Assembly: GCA_025055235.1 (NCBI GenBank)
Contig: JANWYN010000020.1
Coordinates: 1 to 46,270 of the forward strand
Direction of reading: 5' to 3'
Source: Candidatus Roseilinea sp.
GTDB taxonomy: Bacteria > Chloroflexota > Anaerolineae > J036 > Brachytrichaceae
DNA: 46,270 bases
The position numbers were made by a program, and so were the translations under genes. Positions 7,032-12,732 of the stretch are shown one piece after another. The notes beneath the pieces are model-generated. The model made no database searches and had not been told where the DNA came from. It was given only the letters and a program-made list of their open reading frames with translations. Within the stretch, counting starts at the first letter, position 1; each line of letters begins with the position of its first letter.

Positions 7032-8066
7032 ATGAGCGCAACCATGACCGAGCGTGCCCTGACCCCTGTGAATGACATAAATGGCTCGATGGCGGCTCGA
7101 CAAAGCCTTCGGGCCGAGGCTTCGCCGACGTCCTTGCCGACCGACGCGCCCGCGTTGCCGGCAGCCGCGTATCTCGCCCAGCAGCGCAGCATCGTAGGCC
7201 GGCGGGCGATTGAGTCCGACCTGCGTAAGATCGCCCGTCTGCTGGGCGCTGAGGACTGGCGCGACGTGGACTGGACGCGCCTGAACGCGGCAGCGGTGCA
7301 GGCCGTGCTCGCCCAGCTTCAGGGCGCGCCTGCCACCGTCAATCGTGCGCTCAATACCCTGCGCGGCGTGGCGCGCGCGGCATGGCAGCTCGGCGCGATC
7401 AGCGCGGAGGAGCTGGGGCGCATCAAAGCCGTCAAGCCCGTGCGCGGCAGCCGCCTGCCCCGTGGTCGGCATGTCGAGGCTTGGGAACTGGCCGAACTCA
7501 TGCGCGTCTGCGCCGCTGACAAGAGCCCCGCCGGCGCGCGCGACGCGGCCATGATCGCCCTGGCCGCCGCTACCGGCATGCGCCGCGAGGAATTGACGAC
7601 CCTCACCTTAGACGACGTGACCGAGAACGGCGACGGCTTCCGGCTGCGCGTGCGCGGCAAGGGCAACAAGGAACGCGAGGCTTTCATCACCAACGGCGCA
7701 GCGGCTGCCCTACGCGATTGGTTGGCCGTGCGTGGCTCAATTGAGCCGTTGGGTGAGCCGTCGGGTGCGCTGTTCTGCCGGATCAACAAGGGTGGACGCA
7801 TCGAATGCACGCCGATCACCACAACGGCGGCGCATAAGATGCTGCAGAAGCGCGCGGCGGAGGCCGGCCTGCGTGCGCTGGGCTGGCACGACTTCCGGCG
7901 TACCGTGGCCGGTGAACTGCTCGACGCCGGCGAAGATTTAGCCGTTGTCGCGCGGCTGCTCGGTCACGCGCAAGTGACGACGACAGCGCGCTACGACCGA
8001 CGGCCGAGTGAGCGCGTGCGCCAGGCCGCCCGCAAGATCAGCGTGCCATATTTCGGGCGTGCGTAG
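7032..8066 (+). CDS. Tyrosine recombinase (phage-type integrase, XerC/D-like)
   Basis: This is a 344-residue site-specific recombinase. Residues about 45-130 form the SAM-like core-binding domain. The catalytic domain carries the full set: Arg184 (TGMRREEL), Lys210 (RGKGNKER), His286 and Arg289 (HDFRRT), His312 (LLGHAQ) and nucleophile Tyr321 (TARYDRR). It should cut and rejoin DNA through a 3'-phosphotyrosine. It has its own promoter and is central in element B, more than 6 kb from the right att. It may therefore resolve multimers or handle the origin region rather than integrate the element, though tRNA targeting is more typical of this enzyme class. A 14-bp palindrome, one arm of an inverted pair, lies within the gene (7734-7747). 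Confidence 0.93.
   Translation: MSATMTERALTPVNDINGSMAARQSLRAEASPTSLPTDAPALPAAAYLAQQRSIVGRRAIESDLRKIARLLGAEDWRDVDWTRLNAAAVQAVLAQLQGAPATVNRALNTLRGVARAAWQLGAISAEELGRIKAVKPVRGSRLPRGRHVEAWELAELMRVCAADKSPAGARDAAMIALAAATGMRREELTTLTLDDVTENGDGFRLRVRGKGNKEREAFITNGAAAALRDWLAVRGSIEPLGEPSGALFCRINKGGRIECTPITTTAAHKMLQKRAAEAGLRALGWHDFRRTVAGELLDAGEDLAVVARLLGHAQVTTTARYDRRPSERVRQAARKISVPYFGRA
7731..7747 (+). repeat. 17-bp inverted pair, copy 1 (contains a 14-bp palindrome)
   Basis: CGTGGCTCAATTGAGCC lies inside the tyrosine recombinase gene. Its core GGCTCAATTGAGCC is a perfect palindrome. The whole 17-mer recurs in inverse orientation at 8679-8695. Confidence 0.8.
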
Positions 8067-8068
8067 TT

Positions 8069-8078
8069 GGTTGCAACC
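8069..8078. promoter_or_regulatory. Perfect 10-bp palindrome before the RHH gene
   Basis: GGTTGCAACC directly follows the recombinase stop. Its TTGCAA could also serve as a -35 box. It is a short possible regulator site. Confidence 0.3.
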
Positions 8079-8080
8079 GG

Positions 8081-8097
8081 TGTATCTTTATGATACA
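8081..8097. promoter_or_regulatory. Operator-like inverted repeat before the RHH gene
   Basis: TGTATC (8081-8086) and GATACA (8092-8097) form an inverted repeat with a 5-base centre, 8 bases before the ATG at 8106. Ribbon-helix-helix proteins commonly bind such short repeats in their own promoter region. Confidence 0.5.
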
Positions 8098-8105
8098 GAT
8101 TGGAC

Positions 8106-8309
8106 ATGCTGAAGCAACAAAACTCGACAAACGGCGAACAGCCGCGTATTCACGTGACGCTTGGCGACATGAATGACACGCTGCGCCAGCTGGCGCGCAT
8201 GCGCGGACTAAGCTACAGCGCGATGGCTGCGCTGCTCATTCGCCGTGCATTAAACGAGGAACTCGAAGAAATGCGGCAAAGGGAGGCGCGCCGTGGCGAC
8301 GCTAAATGA
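8106..8309 (+). CDS. Ribbon-helix-helix DNA-binding protein
   Basis: The product has 67 residues (start ATG 8106; a TTG at 8100 is in frame but less likely). The stretch RIHVTLGDMNDTLRQLARMRG followed by LSYSAMAALLIRRALNEELEEM fits the beta-strand plus two-helix pattern of CopG/Arc-type regulators. Such proteins dimerise through the strand to bind operators. The inverted repeat at 8081-8097 suggests autoregulation. The next gene starts inside its 3' end, so the two are co-expressed. It could be an antitoxin-like regulator, but the partner does not look like a known toxin. Confidence 0.75.
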   Translation: MLKQQNSTNGEQPRIHVTLGDMNDTLRQLARMRGLSYSAMAALLIRRALNEELEEMRQREARRGDAK

Positions 8310-8679
8310 GCTCGAACGCGAATATCACGCCGCCCAAGCCGACACCGAAGCCTGGGCGGCGGCGATTCAGCAATGCAACCGCATTATCGAAGACGCAAAA
8401 GCGGAGATCGCCGGTTTGCTCAACACGCATCACGAGGACATGGCCGCTGCGCTTGATCGCATCGCACTGCTTCAGGATCGCGTTCGTGTTGCGCAGCTTT
8501 TCATCATCAATTACCAGGACAGTATCCGATACGGTGTCCTCTCGCGCATGCAGCGCGCGGCGGAGCGCTATCACGCGGCGCAAAAAGCTGCGCAAGCGTT
8601 GCCCGATGCCATTGCGCGCGCAGAGCGGGAAGTGCGCGCAGCGCGTGAGCAGCTCCAAGCGGCAACTTCGGACGAATAG
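8293..8679 (+). CDS. Coiled-coil protein of unknown function
   Basis: The product has 128 residues from a GTG that overlaps the RHH gene by 17 bases. The sequence is almost wholly helical and heptad-like (LEREYHAAQADTEAWAAAIQQCNRII ... LLQDRVRVAQLF ... AEREVRAAREQLQAA). No catalytic motif or membrane segment is seen. It may be a structural or DNA-associated accessory protein co-transcribed with the regulator. No family is recognised. A second frame here is open but gives unlikely composition. Confidence 0.6.
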   Translation: MATLNELEREYHAAQADTEAWAAAIQQCNRIIEDAKAEIAGLLNTHHEDMAAALDRIALLQDRVRVAQLFIINYQDSIRYGVLSRMQRAAERYHAAQKAAQALPDAIARAEREVRAAREQLQAATSDE

Positions 8680-8695
8680 GCTCAATTGAGCCACG
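8679..8695 (-). repeat. 17-bp inverted pair, copy 2
   Basis: This is the reverse complement of the 17-mer at 7731-7747, placed at the stop codon of the coiled-coil gene. The pair faces inward around a 931-bp segment holding the recombinase 3' part, the RHH gene and the coiled-coil gene. The rest of the gap to 8777 shows nothing recognisable. Confidence 0.8.
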
Positions 8696-8777
8696 CGCTT
8701 GCCTCAATCTCCGCGAGGGCGGCATCGCGCAGCGGGCTAGGTGCTCTCCTCTGCGGGCACTGCAACCAGCTGCCGAT

Positions 8778-9197
8778 CTATGCCGGCATCACGTTGCGCA
8801 CGTCGAACCCCTTCCCCTTCGTCCCGTTAACCAGTCGCTCATCTGCGGTGATGAGCGGTGCGTCCTCGCGCTGCGCCAGCGCGAGATAGAAGGCGTCGTA
8901 AGGTGACAAGACATGCTCGCGGCTAATCGCTGCGGCAGCGCGCATCAAGTCCCTGCAAGAGATGGACGTGATGGGCAAGTTGTAGAGGCTGAGCAGGTCT
9001 TCGTCTAAGCCGCGGTATATCCCCTGCCGCTCATATTTGCGCAGAGTAGCAGTTGTCTCGTAGAAGATGCAATCTGGGGCGAGCAACGCGGCATCATCCT
9101 GAGCTAGGAAGTTCTCCAGAAAGGTGATGCTGGCGTCCGTCGCCGGCTGAGGGATGCACAGCGCAACTAGTACGCTGGCGTCGAGCACACAGATCAT
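8778..9197 (-). CDS. PIN-domain toxin, VapC/FitB-type ribonuclease
   Basis: The 139-residue PIN protein starts at MICVLDASVLVAL. The ATG at 9197 overlaps the antitoxin stop by 4 bases, so this start is preferred over the longer frame. The acidic RNase site is visible: Asp6 (VLDASV), Glu in YETTATL, Asp in LSPYDAFYLALA, and Asp in LITADERLV. Family knowledge: VapC toxins cut tRNA or rRNA and are held inactive by their antitoxin. As an addiction module it would stabilise element B. Confidence 0.88.
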   Translation of the reverse strand: MICVLDASVLVALCIPQPATDASITFLENFLAQDDAALLAPDCIFYETTATLRKYERQGIYRGLDEDLLSLYNLPITSISCRDLMRAAAAISREHVLSPYDAFYLALAQREDAPLITADERLVNGTKGKGFDVRNVMPA

Positions 9198-9475
9198 CGC
9201 CCGCCCATGAGTTCGCGCTCGCGCTCTTCGCGGCATTCGCGGATCACATCAACGGCAGCAGGCGCATCCGCCGGCCATTCCCGCCGGCGCGCCTCGATGT
9301 TGGCGCGTATCTGGCGCATCAGCGCTGCGCGCTTGCGCTTCGCGCTCTCTCGCCGGTCTAGGTCTTCGAGCAGCTCGATCACCAGCGCGCTGAGCGACTG
9401 ACCACGCTGCGCGGCGATGCGCCGCACCCGCTCGTAGAGCGGCTTGGGGATGTTGCGGACGTGCAAGATGGCCAT
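9194..9475 (-). CDS. RHH antitoxin, VapB/FitA-type
   Basis: The antitoxin has 93 residues and starts at MAILHVRNIPKPLYERVRR. The N-terminus has the FitA-like ribbon-helix-helix (HVRNIPKPLYERVRRIAAQR then SLSALVIELLEDL); the C-terminal tail (IRANIEARRREWPADAPAAVD...) would wrap the toxin. The chosen ATG is about one helical turn past a promoter -10, giving a leaderless message. The gene overlaps the toxin by 4 bases. A perfect inverted repeat over the promoter is the probable autoregulatory site. Confidence 0.88.
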   Translation of the reverse strand: MAILHVRNIPKPLYERVRRIAAQRGQSLSALVIELLEDLDRRESAKRKRAALMRQIRANIEARRREWPADAPAAVDVIRECREERERELMGGR

Positions 9476-9482
9476 GCAGAGG

Positions 9483-9514
9483 ATTCTAGCGGGCTGTGTT
9501 GCGGTGTGCAACAC
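9483..9514 (-). promoter_or_regulatory. Promoter and operator of the toxin-antitoxin operon
   Basis: On the minus strand TTGCAC (9511-9506) and TAGAAT (9488-9483) are 17 bases apart, with the start expected at the ATG (9475). GTGTTGC (9496-9502) and GCAACAC (9508-9514) form a perfect 7-bp inverted repeat over the -35 and spacer. This is a typical site for the antitoxin-toxin complex. Confidence 0.7.
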
Positions 9515-9518
9515 TCAC

Positions 9519-9764
9519 CTACCCTTTGCGCCGGCGCGGGCGCTTGCGCTGCATCAGCGCAAGCACGGCTGATTTGCTAGTGTAGCGTGATCCGGCGCGC
9601 CCTGGCATCGCCGGCGGATACTCATACCAGGGCAGTGTCCCTCTGTCGAGCATGACTCCAATGCTTGGGAGCGTCTTCCCGCTTAATCGGGCTGCTTCTG
9701 CGAGGGTGATGATGTCGTCTTCATCTACGGTTACTTCCTGCTTTGTCTTGACCACTTGAAGCAT
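9519..9764 (-). CDS. Small helix-turn-helix regulator
   Basis: The product has 81 residues from ATG 9764, chosen because GGAG lies 8 bases upstream; an in-frame GTG at 9773 leaves no room for a ribosome site. The core DDIITLAEAARLSGKTLPSI GVMLDRGTLPW, with a later RYTSKSAVLALMQRK, matches the HTH_17/excisionase-like layout. The C-terminus is basic. It is divergent from the gene at 9905 across two interlocked promoters, so it may control that switch. It could alternatively be the directionality factor of element B. Confidence 0.65.
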   Translation of the reverse strand: MLQVVKTKQEVTVDEDDIITLAEAARLSGKTLPSIGVMLDRGTLPWYEYPPAMPGRAGSRYTSKSAVLALMQRKRPRRRKG

Positions 9765-9794
9765 GGTAATCACTCCATGAGTTTAACTATCTGG

Positions 9795-9834
9795 TTGACT
9801 TAGATAATTTTACATGGTAAGATAACATTGTCAA
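9795..9834. promoter_or_regulatory. Interlocked divergent promoters
   Basis: Rightward: TTGACT (9795-9800), 17-base spacer, TAAGAT (9818-9823). Leftward: TTGACA (9834-9829), 16-base spacer, TAAAAT (9812-9807). Each -10 lies inside the other's spacer, so polymerase cannot occupy both. Half-repeats TTAGATAA and TAAGATAA lie at 9800 and 9818. Confidence 0.65.
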
Positions 9835-9843
9835 TCAACATCA

Positions 9844-9875
9844 GGCGGCGCAAGTTCTGGCCGACCTGCGCCGCC
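9844..9875 (+). other. 5' leader hairpin before the gene at 9905
   Basis: GGCGGCGCA (9844-9852) pairs perfectly with TGCGCCGCC (9867-9875). No T-tract follows, so it is more likely an mRNA 5' structure than a terminator. Confidence 0.5.
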
Positions 9876-9904
9876 CTAACCACAAGTGCAACCGAGGTGC
9901 ACCC

Positions 9905-10219
9905 ATGGCTACAAACAATCCTAACCCACTTCCCCGCCCTACTGAGGGCAACGCCGATACCGGCCCAACGACGACCCCCACGAAGCGGCTGCTGTATTGC
10001 GTCACGTGCGCAGACCAGCAAGCCTACCGCCGCGAACGCGCTGAGCAGGCTTTACTCACTGCCGCATTGGATGCTGCCCGCGCGCGCATCCGCGCCGGCG
10101 CAGCGGCTTACGCCGGCGACCTGGACGCGCTGAGCGACGCCATGCGTGAGGCTAGCGATGCGCTGATGCGCCTGAACATTGCTGCGCTGAACTACGAGTG
10201 CGTGACGCAGGAGGTGTAG
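9905..10219 (+). CDS. Hypothetical protein of element B
   Basis: The product has 104 residues, with GAGGTG about 7 bases before the ATG. The N-terminal 25 residues are Pro/Thr/Asn rich and probably disordered. Then comes LLYCVTCADQQAYRRERA with a CxxC pair, followed by Ala-rich helices to the end. A second, shorter cysteine context (YECVTQEV) closes the protein. No family is recognised. It leads the rightward operon 9905-12698. Confidence 0.6.
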   Translation: MATNNPNPLPRPTEGNADTGPTTTPTKRLLYCVTCADQQAYRRERAEQALLTAALDAARARIRAGAAAYAGDLDALSDAMREASDALMRLNIAALNYECVTQEV

Positions 10220-10221
10220 CG

Positions 10222-10515
10222 ATGGTTTACCTGCTCACCTTCCCCGCCATCGGCTCAGACAAGCATCGCGCCAGCCACTACATCGGCTACTGCGACGACG
10301 ACCCCACCGAGCGCCTAGAGCGCCATCGCGCCGGCCAGGGCGCGCGCATCACCGCTGCCGCTGTCGAGCGCCACGGCCCGGACGCACTCGTGCTGGTATG
10401 GGCGCTGCCGGGCACGCGCGACGACGAGCGCCGCATGAAGCGCCAGCGCAATCATCGGCGCTTCCTCAACCCGGATCGCGCGCGAGCGTTTCTCGCACAG
10501 GAGGTCCAGCGATGA
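10222..10515 (+). CDS. GIY-YIG-like endonuclease domain protein
   Basis: The product has 97 residues from ATG 10222, directly after GGAGGTG. It shows the GIY-YIG signature in the variant YLLTFP ... SHYIGYCDD, then PTERLERHRAGQGARIT and a helical region ending RRMKRQRNHRRFLNP. The UvrC-type domain hydrolyses DNA using a Tyr, an Arg and a Glu; a family-typical late Glu is not clearly placed here. Single-domain members occur in phages and mobile elements. Its stop overlaps the next start (ATGA at 10512). Confidence 0.7.
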   Translation: MVYLLTFPAIGSDKHRASHYIGYCDDDPTERLERHRAGQGARITAAAVERHGPDALVLVWALPGTRDDERRMKRQRNHRRFLNPDRARAFLAQEVQR

Positions 10516-10964
10516 TGAAGCCTAAGCTGCTCATGCTGGCCGTGCTGCTGCTGGTCAGCGCGCTGCTGACCGGCTGCGGCAGCAGCAGCAGCGCAGACGC
10601 ATACATCGCGCGGCTGCGCGGCGAGAGCGGCGCGCCTGCGATGTATGCAATCACGCCCACCGCTGCGCCGACCGCGACGCCCAGGCCGACGGCTCGGCTG
10701 AGCGGCTCGACGGAGGCTTCGGTGAGCTCAGCCGAACCGCTCGCCGACGTCTCGCCGAAGTCGCCTACCACTGCGCCTACTGCGACACCCGCGCCGACTG
10801 CTGCGCCTGTAGCGACATCGCCACAGGCCGCGCCCGCGCAGGCCAGCATCCCCACCCTGCCCGACGACGACGCATGGCTACACGTCGCGCTCGGCGGATT
10901 CGTCTTGTTTGTGCTCTTCGCTGTGTGGCTAGGCCGGACGGCTGGCCGCATTGCCCGCCTGTGA
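10512..10964 (+). CDS. Lipoprotein with Pro/Thr/Ala linker and C-terminal membrane helix
   Basis: The product has 150 residues. The start MMKPKLLMLAVLLLVSALLTGCGSS gives a signal peptide with lipobox LLTGC, so lipid attachment at Cys22 is predicted. A long linker rich in TPTAAP/TATP words follows (about 45-120). A membrane segment (LHVALGGFVLFVLFAVWLG) lies at the C-terminus. The protein would be anchored at both ends and loop outside the cell. It overlaps the GIY-YIG gene by 4 bases and precedes a polytopic membrane protein, suggesting a joint envelope function. No family is recognised. Confidence 0.65.
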   Translation: MMKPKLLMLAVLLLVSALLTGCGSSSSADAYIARLRGESGAPAMYAITPTAAPTATPRPTARLSGSTEASVSSAEPLADVSPKSPTTAPTATPAPTAAPVATSPQAAPAQASIPTLPDDDAWLHVALGGFVLFVLFAVWLGRTAGRIARL

Positions 10965-10973
10965 GGTGCTGAG

Positions 10974-12152
10974 ATGAACAATCGCTTTACTCTCTCGACC
11001 GGCGCGGCGCACGCTGGCGCGATACTCGGCGCTGTCGGCGGCCTGGCGCTGGTGCTCGCTGCTGCGCTGCTTCCCGTCGCTGTGCTCATCGGCGTCATAC
11101 TTGCCCTGCGCAGCCTGTATCAATCAATCTGCCATTTGGGGAGCAAGACGTTGGCCGTGCAGCCGGAGTTTGCTGGAGTCGTCGCGGCCAGCGTGATCGC
11201 CACCCTCGTCGCGCTGTGCATCGCCGTCGTCGTGCTGGCGCTGCGCCGCAAGCGCCGCACGCTGCTGCTGGCCGGGCTGTCGCTGGTGCTGTGGCTGACG
11301 CTGGCCGTGCTGCTGGCGCTGATTGATACGTGGATAACGCTGGACAAGCGCATCGAGGCCGAGGTCACTTTGCTGCGCATCGGCGTATTCGTGTATTCGG
11401 CGCTGCCCGCGCTGCCGGTCATCCCCCTCGTGCTCTTGGCCGCATCCGCCAGCCATGAGCAGGAAGACCAATACCCCACCCTAGCGGCTGCCGGCGGCGC
11501 GACGATGTTCACGCTGCTGAAGGTCTTGCTGGCCGTCGCGATGTTCGCGTTCGAGGCGTTTTTCGGCGTGGCGTTGGGCATCAACCCCATCGCCGCAGTG
11601 TTCGCCGGACTGCTCAACGCTATTGCATTCAGCATGGCGCTGGGCAACCTGAACGCAGCCGCGAAGGACGGCGACCGCGACGGCGTGACGCAGTGGGGAT
11701 TCATTAGCACGTTCTACGCGCTGCTGATGTTCGCCATTGCAACCGAGGCCATCATCAAGCTGAGTCGCGCATCCGGCACGACAACCCAGCTTGACGCGCT
11801 GGCGCTGCCGCCATTCGTCTCGACCGCAGCGCAATTCGCTTTCGTGTCAAGCATCGGTTTGAGCGCGCTTCTGTTGGCGCTGACCTACTGGCGCGCTGCC
11901 CGGCGCGAGGCCGCCGGCGGAGGGAGCGTCATCGAGGGCGAGGCGCGCGAGGTCGGCGTGCACCCCACCCCGCTGCGGCGGCTGGCCGGCAGCATCCGCG
12001 GCTTGCGCGGCGACCTGGCCGAGGTGAAGGCGGCGTTGACTGACAGTGATCGAGCACGAGCAGGTAATGTTATGGTAGGACGCGAGTCACCTGTCAGCGT
12101 GCCCGAAGTGAGCCGCGACCCAAAAGCGCATGGGTGGGAGGTGGGGAAATAG
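10974..12152 (+). CDS. Polytopic membrane protein of element B
   Basis: The product has 392 residues, start ATG 10974 after GAGGTG. I count about eight to nine hydrophobic segments (around residues 13-45, 65-90, 95-115, 135-160, 175-200, 205-220, 240-260, 280-305), then a cytoplasmic basic tail of about 85 residues (REAAGGGSVIEGEAREVG ... HGWEVGK) with a short helix GLRGDLAEVKAALTD. The family is not recognised; no transporter, VirB6-type or TraG-type motif could be fixed. Its place after the lipoprotein suggests an envelope complex for the element. A channel-like transfer role is only a guess. Confidence 0.65.
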   Translation: MNNRFTLSTGAAHAGAILGAVGGLALVLAAALLPVAVLIGVILALRSLYQSICHLGSKTLAVQPEFAGVVAASVIATLVALCIAVVVLALRRKRRTLLLAGLSLVLWLTLAVLLALIDTWITLDKRIEAEVTLLRIGVFVYSALPALPVIPLVLLAASASHEQEDQYPTLAAAGGATMFTLLKVLLAVAMFAFEAFFGVALGINPIAAVFAGLLNAIAFSMALGNLNAAAKDGDRDGVTQWGFISTFYALLMFAIATEAIIKLSRASGTTTQLDALALPPFVSTAAQFAFVSSIGLSALLLALTYWRAARREAAGGGSVIEGEAREVGVHPTPLRRLAGSIRGLRGDLAEVKAALTDSDRARAGNVMVGRESPVSVPEVSRDPKAHGWEVGK

Positions 12153-12520
12153 CCGGAGATGGCCACGCCCCTAGGAATCGAAAAAACGGCCTAAATTCAG
12201 GCGATTCAGTGGCTGAGGCTGATGAACGACCTAAAAAAGGCGAAAACCCCAATTCGGGCATGCCCGAATGCGTTACAGGCGTGCCCGAAAGGGCTTCCGG
12301 CAATCCGTTTGAAGCTTTTGAGGGCGATGGCTGGCGATTGGAGAGCAAGGGGCGCGGGCAGTTCGCTTGGCGGCGTGGCGGTGGGTATCGCCGCGAGACG
12401 TTACCAGGGCTGTATCTCAGCGCTGATGAAATAACGGAGGTGAAATATGAACAACATAAACGACGTTCAGAGGAGCAAGCGCGAGCCAAAGCGCGCGCCC
12501 GTCGCGCTCGGGGCGAATGA
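12134..12520 (+). CDS. Hypothetical basic protein of element B
   Basis: The product has up to 128 residues from GTG 12134, overlapping the membrane protein gene by 19 bases; the start is uncertain and later GTG/ATG codons are possible. The best-looking part is DGWRLESKGRGQFAWRRGGGYRRETL, a compact basic/aromatic stretch as in small plasmid proteins, followed by a charged helical tail (KYEQHKRRSEEQARAKARARRARG). It probably binds nucleic acid. It overlaps the next gene by 74 bases in another frame. Confidence 0.5.
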   Translation: MGGGEIAGDGHAPRNRKNGLNSGDSVAEADERPKKGENPNSGMPECVTGVPERASGNPFEAFEGDGWRLESKGRGQFAWRRGGGYRRETLPGLYLSADEITEVKYEQHKRRSEEQARAKARARRARGE

Positions 12521-12698
12521 AGTTTTGCCCCTACTGGCAGCGGTGCTGAACAAGCTGAATGCGCTCGGCGTGCGGTGCAGCGCGTATGCCGACGAGGCTA
12601 AACGCGCGCTGGTGATCGAGATTGAGGGCGCGACCACCGAGATGACGGAAGAGGGCAAAACCCGCTTCGTTATGCGCCCGCCTGCAGGGGAAGGGTAG
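12447..12698 (+). CDS. Small hypothetical protein before recombinase B
   Basis: The product has 83 residues with a strong ribosome site (GGAGGTG, 4 bases from the ATG), overlapping the preceding frame. A basic N-terminus (SKREPKRAP) is followed by a helix (EVLPLLAAVLNKLNALG) and strands (RALVIEIEGA, KTRFVMRPP). No family is recognised. It ends 34 bases before the serine recombinase ATG and is probably in the same operon. Confidence 0.6.
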   Translation: MNNINDVQRSKREPKRAPVALGANEVLPLLAAVLNKLNALGVRCSAYADEAKRALVIEIEGATTEMTEEGKTRFVMRPPAGEG

Positions 12699-12732
12699 GG
12701 TGCGTTATGATATAGCCCCAACTGGAGGCGAA

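Noticed and set aside
8306..8689. Alternative 127-codon frame over the coiled-coil gene
   Set aside because: The 8293 frame gives a coherent coiled coil and overlaps the RHH gene in the usual way; this frame is Arg/Ser/Pro noise.
12222..12434. 70-codon ORF in a second frame
   Set aside because: It overlaps the better-supported frame 12134-12520 and lacks a start signal.
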